A stretch of DNA of 64,000 nt, taken from positions 733,501-797,500 of the forward strand of contig JAQFVV010006246.1 in assembly GCA_028023455.1 (NCBI GenBank). The letters run 5' to 3'. This DNA comes from Epiperipatus broadwayi. Its lineage: Eukaryota; Onychophora; Udeonychophora; Euonychophora; Peripatidae. A model generated the notes under the pieces. That model ran no database searches and was not told the origin of the DNA. It saw only the letters and a list, made by a program, of their open reading frames with translations. Positions 12,712 to 21,976 of the stretch are shown piece by piece; within the stretch, counting starts at the first letter, position 1, and every line of letters starts with the position of its first letter. A program made the position numbers and the translations under genes.

Positions 12712-12965
12712 AATCAGGAAATATAGCTATGCTTTTGGAAATAGAAACAATATATTTTCTTTTGTCATAGCTTGATTAACTTTCACTTTATAATGTGTAA
12801 AAAGAAGGCCTACCAGAATATAACAAAATTTTGGGTGCCATTGTAACATTTTTCACATTTTAGTAGGCCTTCTTTTACACACTATAAACTGAAAGTTAAT
12901 CAAGCTATGGAGAAGAAAAATATCTTGTTCCTATTTCCAAAAACATACTATATTTTCTGATCAAT
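12712..12965. repeat. Inverted termini of two neighbouring long-TIR elements
   Basis: 12712-12820 and 12862-12965 are inverted copies centred near 12840. They carry GTGTAAAAAGAAGGCCTACC on one side and its complement GTAGGCCTTCTTTTACACAC on the other. The same terminus appears at 14415-14440. The sequence AAGAAGGCCTACyA next to the outer boundary therefore looks like the element end, with two elements meeting end to end here. Confidence 0.7.
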
Positions 12966-14451
12966 CCAACCTAATATTAATTCATATTACTATTGGAATT
13001 GCAGATGAAGTTAGTTTTAATTTATAAGAAGGCGGTATAATCAATAGACTTCTAACTTCATCATATCCCATAATTTTGACACAAGTAACTAAAAAAATTG
13101 GGATTATGATCTCCCATAACTTAGTATTTTTTAGATAATATTACTCTTGGAGCTTAGTTAATAAATACACATATTGGCAAAGGTAATTTATACATTTATA
13201 ACACAATTTACTAATATTAATAAATTTAATAACTAAAATTAATAATGCACAATGAAAAGTTGATATTAGAAATAAATATTTTATTCTAACAAATTAAAAT
13301 GTTTAAGACAATTGTTAAATAAAATTGAAAAAACCCACACATGCCAATCCAGATAGTTAGGTAAAATAATTAAAACAGTTTAACAATTAAATGTTTACTT
13401 CTTATGTTTCTTCTAGAAGGTTGTAAGTGAAAGTTTCTTGGATTAGAAAAATTATGTCTCTATCAGGATATTATACACTTATATTTGAGAATAGTTTGCA
13501 AACACTTAATTTAGTCACAATTGGAAATAATTAATCTTAGCTTACCAGTAAGTTTAGTGAGTGCAGGAAGATTGTTGATTATCATGCATGATATTACATG
13601 AGAGGTAGAATGAGCTCATGGCCATTGGTCTTGTCTGTTTTTTTCTTTTGCTGGAGTAGATCAAAACAAATTAAAACCAATGGCCACAAGCTCATTCTAC
13701 CTCTCATGAAAAACAATGCATGGTAATCAACAATCACTAAACTTACTGGTAAGCTAAGATTGATTATTCCCAATTGTGACTAAATTAAATGTTTACAAAT
13801 GATTCTCAAATATAAGCATATAATATTATCCTGATAGAAACATAATTTTTCTTATCCAAGAAACATTCAGTCACAGCCTTCTAGAAGAAACTTTAGAAGT
13901 GAACATTTAATTGTTAAACTATTTTAATTATTTTACATAGCTATCTCAATTGGCATGTGTGGGTTTTTTCAATTTTATTTAACAATTTATCTTTAAACAT
14001 TTTAATTTGTTAGAATAAAATATTTATTTCTAATATCAACTTTTCATTGTGCATTATTAATTTTAGTTAAAAAATTATTAATATTAGTTAATTGCATTAT
14101 AAATGTATAAAGTACCTTTCTCACTATGCATATTTATTAAGCCCCAGGAATAATATTATCTGAAAAATATTAAGTTACAGGAAATCATAATCTCGATCTT
14201 TTTAGCTACTTGTGTCAAAATTATGGGATACAAAAAAGTTAGGATTCTATTGACTATAGTACCCTCTTATAAATTAAAACTAACTTCATTGGCAATTCCA
14301 ATAGTAATATGAATTAATATTAGGTTGAGTTAATCAGAAAATATAGCTATGTTTTTGGAACTAGGAATAAAATATTTTTCCTTCTCCATAGCTCGATTAA
14401 CTTAAACTTTATAGTGTGTAAAAGAAGGCCTACCAAAGTGTGAAAAACATT

Positions 14452-14452
<1 letters not shown>
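12848..14452. mobile_element. Foldback 2: element made almost wholly of ~790-bp inverted arms
   Basis: 12848-13638 and ~13672-14452 are long imperfect inverted copies around a ~35-base centre. Landmarks in order are TAGGCCTTCTTTTACACAC, AGTTAATCAAGCTATGGAG, ACTATTGGAATTGCAGATG, TGACACAAGTAACTAAAAA, AATGCACAATGAAAAGTTGA, TTTAGTCACAATTGG and GAGGTAGAATGAGCTCATGG, each found again complemented in reverse order. Each arm holds the same 3' coding piece as the decayed frame at 11.4-11.8 kb. This is a foldback or long-TIR non-autonomous DNA element, or a rearranged double end of one. I cannot assign a superfamily and saw no clear target duplication. The right end runs into a (TA)n tract. Confidence 0.75.

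Positions 14453-14482
<30 letters not shown>
14453..14482. repeat. (TA)n microsatellite
   Basis: A run of about 13 TA units between the foldback element and the RTE retrotransposon. Confidence 0.95.
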
Positions 14483-14485
<3 letters not shown>

Positions 14486-14599
14486 TATGTATTTCAAAAA
14501 ATAGATGGAATTATTACTAAAAAGAGAGATGACATCATGAAATGGGTAGGAGACTTATCAAGAATTATATATTTCCTATATCTATTACTTCTTCAAATT

Positions 14600-16062
14600 G
14601 TTTAGAATTTTAAATGAAGTGAGATATGCAATTAAATGTATGAAGAAAGGAAATGCTCCAGGTAATGATGGAATTATAATTGATGTATTAAAAGAAGCAA
14701 GTGAAGAAATAGACATTTTTATACAAAGTTATATACCAAATGTCTAAATAATTAAGATGTACCAGATGATTGGAAGAATGCAGTATTAATTTTAATATTT
14801 AAAAAATGTGATAAAGAAAATATTAGAAATTATAGACCTGTCAGCCTTTTGTTTTATATAAATTTTTTACCAAGATAATTACAACTCGTCTACAGAGAAC
14901 CTTGGATTTTTACCAACCAAGAGAACAAACTGGATTTAAAAGTGGTTTTAGTACAGTAGATCATATCCAGGTATTGAGAGAAGTTATAGAAAGAACAAAT
15001 GAATATGATTTGCCATTATGCTTTGGATTTGTAGATTATGAAAAGGCATTTGATTCTATAAACATTTCTTCAGTGATTAAAGCACTGGATTATCAAGGTA
15101 TAGATCCAGGATATTGTCATATAATAAAGAATATTTATGAAAATGCAACAGCAACAATTAGATTACATAATGATACTGGGAACGTCAACATTGAGAAAGG
15201 TATGAGACAGGGTGATTCCATATTTCCAATACTTTTTACAGGAGGGCTGCAAACAGTATTTTGTGGATTAAAATGGGAAGCTAAAGGAGTGAAAGTAAAT
15301 GGAGATTATTTAAGTCATTTAGATTTTGTGGATGATATAGTTGTTTTTGCAAATAATGCTTTATAGCTGCAAGAAATGTTGCAGGAGTTATCAGATGAAA
15401 ATAGAAAAATAGGACTAAAGATAAATGTTAAAAAGACTAAAATAATGTTTAATGAATTTTTTCAAAATATGAAAATAAAGATTGATTATGATGAGTTAGA
15501 AAAAGTTAACAGTTATAAATACCTTAGTCAGATTATTAATATAGATGGAAACATAATGGATGAAGTTAATCATAGAATTAAACTTGGTTGGAGTGTTTTT
15601 GGTAGAAAAAAATTGATACTAAAAGGAAATATGCCTATGTGTTTGAAAAAGGGTTTTAATAAATGTGTTTTACCAGTTCTTACTTATGGATCTGAGACTT
15701 TGACATTTAATAGAAAAGTAATACAGAGACTTCAGACCACTCAAAGACATATGGAGAGATCCATGCTGGAAGTAACAAGAAGAAATCAAAAATGCAATAT
15801 ATGGGTAAGAGAACAAACAGGTGTTACTGACCTCATTGAAAAAATTAAAAGATTGAAATGGAGTTGGGTTGGACATATTGATAGAAGAGATCATAATAGA
15901 AAGACAATTAAAATCTTAAACTGGATTCCAAGAGATTATAAAAGAGCCTGAAAGAGACCACATGTGAGATGGATGGATGAAATAAAAAAGTGTGCAGGGG
16001 TGGTGTGGAGAGACCTTCATCCTGCAGTGGATTGACAATGGTTGATGATGATGGTGATATGT
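14600..16062 (+). pseudogene. RTE-clade non-LTR retrotransposon, 5'-truncated, reverse transcriptase
   Basis: The element keeps the reverse transcriptase and C-terminal region of an RTE-type LINE. In order: MKKGNAPGNDG and [15 protein letters not shown] with NYRPVSLL (14600-14850, frameshifted); then from 14902 one frame with QTGFKSGFSTVDH, motif A FVDYEKAFDS, GMRQGDSIFP, motif C LDFVDDIVVFAN, KYLSQIINIDG, GSETLTFNRKV and the RTE C-terminal RPHVRWMDEIKKCAG before the stop at 16033. The catalytic aspartates are intact. In-frame stops lie at 15364 (TAG) and 15949 (TGA). The upstream endonuclease is missing. The 3' end is a short GATGATGATGG-type tail at 16038-16056, as is usual for RTE. Related minus-strand fragments lie at 26640-27535 and 40290-41000. 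Confidence 0.9.
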
Positions 16063-16749
16063 TATTTAAATATAGGTTGTTTGATTATGAATAGAATTGC
16101 TAAAAATATTGATTAATCTTTATTACTTCAAATATAAATTAAGTGAAAATTTGTTTATATGTACTTTTATATAGTTTCAAAATTGACACATTTTAAATAT
16201 GTTAAACAATGCCCATAATTTTAGATATACTAAAGGTAATAGGTATTCTCATTTATGACGTTTAGAATAATATAGCACTGCAGAAAGCAGATGAAACTAA
16301 ATTACATATAGATTGAGTTATCACTTTTAAAAAAATGTATTATTTTTTATGAGGTTATAAATAAGCAATTAGTTTTACATAATAAAGTATTTTTGAAAAT
16401 CGTACAGTAGCATATTTATGTGTAAAAGGTAGTGGAGCAGAACTTTTTTAGTCATAATAAGAATTATTTAAAGTTTTGCAGTATGCATTTAAAAATGTTA
16501 TGTTTTAAAAAGTAAAATAATTAAATTTTGACTAACTGATAAAGGATATTTACTATTGATATTGTTATTGAAATTTTAAAAAATTTCAGTTTGAGTTTTC
16601 AAATGATTTGTTATAAATATTTAAGAGGTAAGATATTAACCAGAAAAATTTCATTCGTCATAAAGAATTGTTTCACGTTTTTGCTTCAGTAAAATATTTT
16701 AGTGTTGTAATTATTATCAATAGTATTAGTTATCATAGTATTAAATAAT
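16063..16749. other. AT-rich sequence, nothing recognised
   Basis: No open frame, repeat partner or motif seen between the RTE tail and the target duplication of the ribozyme array. Confidence 0.5.
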
Positions 16750-16920
16750 AACATATTTTGTTAAACCATCAAGCATCACATGATCACATTTCCTATACTA
16801 GCACATTAATTGTTGATAAACAGAGCAAAACTCTCCATACAGTATTGCCACCTGTGCTAAACAGAGTAATCAATGGATGCCAGAAGGCTTGTACATAAAA
16901 TCCCTATCTAATGCCTACTC

Positions 16921-16980
16921 ATCCAATATCCCCAGACTAGTTTCTGGCTTGTGGCCTTCTTCAGTGAGGGAGCTTTGGAT
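16921..16980 (-). ncRNA. Hammerhead ribozyme, type I fold (unit 1)
   Basis: Reading the minus strand from 16980: outer stem I ATCCAA, loop, inner stem I ending CTCA, core CTGAAGA, stem II GGC/GCC with loop CACAA, GAAA, stem III C-TA-G, then T, C (cleavage after this base) and the return strand TGGGGA, TA, TTGGAT. The inner stem I has one extra C compared with the other copies. The base pair next to the core in stem II is A opposite A, so activity is probably reduced. Confidence 0.75.
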
Positions 16981-17120
16981 CTGAGAGCACTGCATCTAGA
17001 TCTTAGGATCTAATGCAACCCTCTAGCAACCACCTTTTATCTCTACTTAACTACTAAACTATGAGAATGAAATTGAAACACACAAAAAATATTTTCAATC
17101 TAAGCTCAATAGCTTATAGT

Positions 17121-17154
17121 CGTATGGGTCTGAACTCAGTTCAGCACCCATACG
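17121..17154. repeat. Hairpin inside the retrozyme-like unit
   Basis: CGTATGGGT and ACCCATACG form a 9-bp stem with an inner GAAC/GTTC pair. The same element lies at 17578-17609 (one arm shortened) and, diverged, at 42264-42294. Such strong stems are expected in compact circular RNAs. No specific function is known to me. Confidence 0.7.
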
Positions 17155-17377
17155 ATTTTGGTGTCTTTGGCTCTTTTACAACCATAGGCACCACTATCCT
17201 ATTAGGCAGGATTGGTTTTAATCCATCAAGCATCACATGATCACATTTCCTATACTAGCACATTAATTGTTGATAAACAGAGCAAAACTCTCCATACAGT
17301 ATTGCCACCTGTGCTAAACAGAGTAATCAATGGATGCCAGAAGGCTTGTGAATAAAATCCCTATCTAATGCCTACTC

Positions 17378-17436
17378 ATCCAATATCCCCAGACTAGTTT
17401 CTGGCTTGTGGCCTTTTTCAGTGAGGAGCTTTGGAT
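17378..17436 (-). ncRNA. Hammerhead ribozyme, core-mutated (unit 2)
   Basis: Same layout as unit 1, offset by exactly 457 bases. Stem I (ATCCAA/TTGGAT and TCCTCA/TGGGGA) is intact and the GTC site is present. The core reads CTGAAAA: the essential G of CUGANGA is changed, so this copy should not cleave. Confidence 0.75.
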
Positions 17437-17892
17437 CTGAGAGCACTGCATCTAGATCTTAGGATCTAATGCAACCCTCTAGCAACCACCTTTTATCTCT
17501 ACTTAACTACTAAACTATGAGAATGAAATTGAAAACACAAAAAATATTTTCAATCTAAGCTCAATAGCTTATATAGTCGTATGGGTCTGAACTCAGTTCA
17601 GCACCCATACATTTTGGTGTCTTTGGCTCTTTTACAACCATAGGCACCACTATCCTATTAGGCAGGATTGGTGTTAAACCATCAAGCATCACATGATCAC
17701 ATTTCCTATACTAGCACATTAATTGTTGATAAACAGAGCAAAACCCATACGACTATATAAGCTATTGAGCTTAGATTGAAAATATTTTTTGTGTTTTCAA
17801 TTTCATTCTCATAGTTTAGTAGTTAAGTAGAGATAAAAGGTGGTTGCTAGAGGGTTGCATTAGATCCTAAGATCTAGATGCAGTGCTCTCAG

Positions 17893-17951
17893 ATCCAAAG
17901 CTCCTCACTGAAGAAGGCCACAAGCCAGAAACAAGTCTGGGGATATTGGAT
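17893..17951 (+). ncRNA. Hammerhead ribozyme, type I fold (inverted copy)
   Basis: Plus-strand copy. ATCCAA/TTGGAT outer stem I, AGC/TA internal loop, TCCTCA/TGGGGA inner stem I, CTGAAGA core at 17908-17914, stem II GGC/GCC with loop CACAA, GAAA, C-AA-G stem III, T and C at 17936-17937 with predicted cleavage after 17937. The A opposite A mismatch at the base of stem II is shared with unit 1. Confidence 0.75.
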
Positions 17952-18070
17952 GAGTAGGCATTAGATAGGGATTTTATGCACAAGCCTTCTGGCATCCATT
18001 GATTACTCTGTTTAGCACAGGTGGCAATACTGTATGGAGAGTTTTGCTCTGTTTATCAACATATTTTGTT

Positions 18071-18779
18071 GTGATATTGTTTAGTATACTTAAATATAAA
18101 TGCAAAATGATAGATTTAGGAACTAACATTCTTGAATAAAAGTTCATTTTTTTAATATTTTGTATTTTATTCCTTGAAATACAAATAGTTTCCTGAGAAA
18201 TTGTTTAATTACTATTGCAAATAAAAAGAGTAATGGAAAAAGTTTTAAATCACTTGGTAATTTAATTTTATTTTAAATGACACTAAGTAATAATAGATGT
18301 ATATGTTATTGAGACAATAGAATGTAGTTGTGATATATAAATATAATAAAGAAAAAAAGTTATGTTATAATTAAAATTTTGAGTAAGGTAATCCATTCAT
18401 ATTATAGATTGAAGTATTTTTTTATTAGTAGGAGGCAATGTACCATCCTGAATTAGAATTTAAATAAGTATTATCCTATGTATATATATACAGTAATGAA
18501 TAATTAAGCACTTTCTACATGAGTATGTAAAAAATAATTATGGCAACAAAATTAACTATAAGTACATTATTTATTAACTGCTGAGGTAGGCTTTACAGAT
18601 TTGGAAAATTAGCAAAAAAGTGTTGGCATTCCCAACTCTATACAAAGATAAGTTATAGTGGTTGTAGATTTTAATAAATTTGCATTTTTGCATTTGTAAC
18701 TTCATGTTTGTGAAAACCATACCATCACATTAAAGGACCAATATTTACCAAGGGGAAATGCTACTCACCTTTATATTAA
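18071..18779. other. AT-rich sequence, nothing recognised
   Basis: No open frame of note. The last ~150 bases may be the 3' untranslated end of the minus-strand Penelope-like fragment that follows. Confidence 0.4.
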
Positions 18780-19085
18780 TTGAATTTATAGCTGAGGTTT
18801 TTTAACTTTTCATTTCCTGTTGTTGCTCTCAAGACAAATAATTTTAGAGTCAGCAGGCTTAAAAGAACAGCCAGTGTCTTTTTCATGGTCATCAAATATT
18901 GATCTATAAGATGTGCTATACTTGGCTCTATTATATAAGTGAATGTGTTGAGAAATTCTCAATTTTAAATTAGCATGAGTTTCACTATAGTATCTGTCAT
19001 GACAAAACTGACAGTTTAAGGAATACACAAGTTGAGCTTTGTCATCATGTCTGATTTTATCTTTACAATTATTTTTTAGCAATTC
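18780..19085 (-). pseudogene. Penelope-like element, second family: GIY-YIG nuclease fragment
   Basis: A minus-strand open frame of ~90 codons with the GIY-YIG layout of Penelope-type elements. It reads KAQLVYSLNCQFCHDRYYSE, with C-x2-C then Y-Y in place of YIG, followed by NLKLRISQH (the R-x-x-x-H helix), then DDHEKDTGCSF and DSKIICLESNNRK (the H and late-strand region). It ends with a stop just after 18810, and a short shifted continuation follows. The sequence differs from the four copies at 0.26-10.3 kb, so it is a separate PLE lineage. The reverse transcriptase part is missing. Confidence 0.7.
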
Positions 19086-19581
19086 CTGTTTAAAATTGAT
19101 TTTAATTGTTTAAGTGAATATTGGGGATAAATGGCATGTCAATCCATGGTTGTTTTTACTTTTTTACCATTTTAATTAAAATGAAAAATTTTCCTAAAAA
19201 ATAAACAAAATATTTAAATGTTTTCTTAGAATAATTATGTATGATCATAAATAATAGTAATAGAAAATATATTATAAGCAGATAAAAAAAATTAATTTTT
19301 GATCTTACTAAAACATCAATCAGAAATTTAAGTTTTTATTTATATACATATACATACACACGATATAAATCTTATAGTATAAGGGAGTGTTTTGCTATGT
19401 GTATAAACCAAATAAAATTTTTAGCATATTGTGTATGACAACAAATAGTTAAATATATCAATAATAACAACTAGATATTTATATCAACTTTATATATGAT
19501 AGCAGTATTTATTATTTTTAAATTGATTTTTTTTTGTTTTGTTTTAAAAAATAAATAAACTTATTTTATAATATATTGTAG

Positions 19582-19763
19582 AATGCGAATATATTTTGAA
19601 AAGTAATCAAGAGAAGTTTTCATCACCTAATTTTCCATACAGTTATCCATTGAATAAAGTTTGTGAATGGAAAATTACTGTTGAACTAGGTAAATCAGTT
19701 CAACTAACAATTGAAGACTTTCAATTGAAGCCGTACAACAATTGTCAATATGATGTTCTAGAG
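19582..19763 (+). CDS. CUB-domain exon A (first half of CUB domain)
   Basis: An internal exon. It follows a polypyrimidine-poor acceptor ...ATATTGTAG and ends GAG|GTAAAA. It enters in phase 1 and leaves in phase 0. The peptide begins CEYILKSNQEKFSSPNFPYS, has the second Cys in VCEWKITVE, and ends with the third Cys in NNCQYDVLE. These are the first three of the four CUB cysteines plus the SPNFPYSYP signature. CUB domains are extracellular beta-sandwich modules of ~110 residues found in proteases, receptors and cubilin-type uptake proteins. The calcium-site Glu expected four or five residues before the third Cys appears to be Lys (FQLKPYNNC), so calcium binding is doubtful. No start, signal peptide or stop lies here; the rest of the gene is outside the recognisable exons. 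Confidence 0.9.
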
Positions 19764-20029
19764 GTAAAAATTAAATTGATATTACAATTTTATAACTGAT
19801 ATTTACTTTAGAATTTTTTTACCATATTTTTTTTTTAAAATTGAAAACTTGTAATTGATTCTTTTTGCAACTTATATATGTGATTCATTATTATAACAAA
19901 TAATCATTATTGTTACTCTCTTCTGATCATTGTAATATATTTTTTGATTATTAGTATTTCTTTTATGTTATTAATGTTTATCTTATCTGTGAAAGTGATA
20001 TTTGTTTTACAATTTTTAATATTTTTAAT

Positions 20030-20056
20030 TACACACACACACACATATATATATAG
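20030..20056. repeat. (CA)n/(TA)n microsatellite
   Basis: A short ACACAC run followed directly by ATATATAT. Confidence 0.9.
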
Positions 20057-20495
20057 CTTGTGGTTAAAACACCTGTAGAGGTCTCTACTATCGCATTTTA
20101 TACGCATATTAACGAGGTTATAACCTCAGTAAATATTACTTACACATATATATATATCTTGTAAAAACAATTTTTTATTGGAAAATGGGTAAATTATAGA
20201 GTCATAAGTATCTCTCATAATTATTTTTCTGGAATTTAACCTTTGCATAATTCGATGTTAAAGAATTTTTATGCTAAAGAACACCAACCATAATGGAAAT
20301 TATGGCATCTCAGTTATCACATGACAAATCAACTGCTTCAATTTCCATTAATACCAATTGTCCTAGTTCTTATTTCTTTCGTTCACATATGTCTAATTAC
20401 ACACTACATTTATAACTTATACTATGATGTATTTACATCTATTTTATAATATCACATAGAATAAAGAAGAAAGGCATTTACCCATTTTAAATTTC

Positions 20496-20664
20496 GGAGA
20501 GGCAAAACTCTCCATATAGCAGTGCCAATCAGTGCAAACCAGAGTAATCAGTGGATGCAGGAAGGTTTGCACTGAGTGGTGCTACTATATGGAGAGTTTT
20601 GCCTCTGTGAAAAACAGATTGTGTAAGCCTAAAGAATGGTGATCATGTGATGTTTGATGGTTTA
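20496..20664. mobile_element. Short retrozyme-family insertion without ribozyme
   Basis: A direct segment (GGCAAAACTCTCCATATAGC through GGATGCAGGAAGG) is fused to an inverted segment (TATATGGAGAGTTTTGCCTC through GATCATGTGATGTTTGATGG). Both are parts of the 457-bp family. It is flanked by ATTTTAAATTTC at 20484-20495 and 20665-20676, an exact 12-base target duplication. The ribozyme region is absent. Confidence 0.8.
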
Positions 20665-21968
20665 ATTTTAAATTTCAATAAAAATGAATAATTTAATAAA
20701 ATAAGAAATAAAAAAATTAGTACAAACCTCAAATATATAAGAAATAAATGAACACTTACTTGACCAGACAATGAATAAATTATTGCCTAAATATTTTATA
20801 CTTAAAAACTTTATTTCTAGTTATTTATCCATTATGTGCCATATAAAATATATAAATAACACATACAAAAAATGTATATATCAACAAAATAAGATTAATT
20901 ACTTGGAATAAAAAAAATAAGAATCTCTCCTTTTTACTACTGAACTCAATTGCGAAATTAATAAACAGAAATAAAACTATGTACTTTTATATATCTATGT
21001 TTTAGGTGTACACATATTGTTATGTTGTAAATCTGTAAATAATAGTCATAGTATGAGATTTTAAACTTTTTACCTCATATAGATATCTCAAATAGACTTC
21101 TGTCATTTCCCTGCATTTTCTTGAAGATATTATTATGAGTGACATTCAAAATACTTTAGTACATTCAGCAGTCAATACTTTTCCTAAATTAATTTTCAAT
21201 AAAAATAAATATAGAAGGGTATTTGTCTATAGATACAGTTACCGAATATTATAATATTTATATAAAGGTTGGTTTTCATTTTTTATCTTCCTTCCTCCTT
21301 TAACAGGTTATTTTACACACTCCAACGCCTACATGGTTTTGGATGGCAGGTACACAATTTCTGATACAAATCATTCATGTTGACATTTAGAAAGAGTTTA
21401 GTTTTTTTATTATTAATGCCATTTTAGAATAGTGAATATTTCCTTTTTTTAACACCTTAAAACCTGCTTTTTATTCACTAGAAATTGTAAATAAAGTCAA
21501 TAATGCCTCATAAGTGGTTAAAATGTAACTTCTTTTTTAAATGATTTTTAAAAATTGTGATCTCGTAGAAAGTTTGTTCCTTATCATCTGACCTAGTTAA
21601 ATCAGCAAAAAAAAAAAGTCTATTTATGCCCAATCAATCTATGATGCAAGCAGATCAAACACATAAAAAATCATTACGTTTTTATCTTTTTGTTTTTAAT
21701 TAACAATATAGACAATTCATTATTTCTAAAAAAAAAAAAAAAAACATTTCTATTTCTAGTTAAAAAAATCTTTCTTTCAAAAAGTATAAAATGCAAACAA
21801 GATAATGACCCCAAACTATTTGTAATTGATTATATCTACTTGTTTATTCTAAAAAATTTTAAAGAAGATATTTAAGTTAAAACTATAAAAAATATTTTAA
21901 ACAAAAAAAAAAAAGTTAAATGTTTTTTTTATTATGAAGTTTAATAAATTTGAATAAGTTATTTATTT

Positions 21969-21976
21969 CTTTACAA
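21969..21976. repeat. 8-bp target-site duplication of hAT element, left copy
   Basis: CTTTACAA directly before the element terminus CAGTGTTTCCC. The identical octamer follows the other end at 23112-23119. Confidence 0.95.

Larger units (their letters stand above)
16763..18057 (-). mobile_element. Retrozyme-like insertion: tandem 457-bp units plus inverted fragment
   Basis: Two complete direct units start at 16763 and 17219 (period 457). A partial third unit (17676-17744) is fused to an inverted copy (17745-18057). Each long unit contains one hammerhead-ribozyme fold, on the minus strand in the direct units and on the plus strand in the inverted piece. The whole block is flanked by AACATATTTTGTT at 16750-16762 and again at 18058-18070, a 13-base target duplication, so it arrived as one insertion. 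There is no protein-coding frame. Tandem units with a type I hammerhead in each are typical of animal retrozymes, non-coding retroelements that replicate through circular RNA and are thought to borrow Penelope-like enzymes. Assignment to that class is inference from architecture. Confidence 0.8.

Noticed and set aside
20496-20664. Ordinary MITE with terminal inverted repeats
   Set aside because: The inverted ends are internal segments of the 457-bp unit in opposite orientation, and the 12-bp target duplication is unlike the common short MITE duplications.
21307-21348. Small exon (AG before, GT after, ~42 bp) inside the CUB intron
   Set aside because: The CUB domain is continuous across 19763/34790, the peptide has no CUB character, and a 42-bp exon would interrupt the fold.
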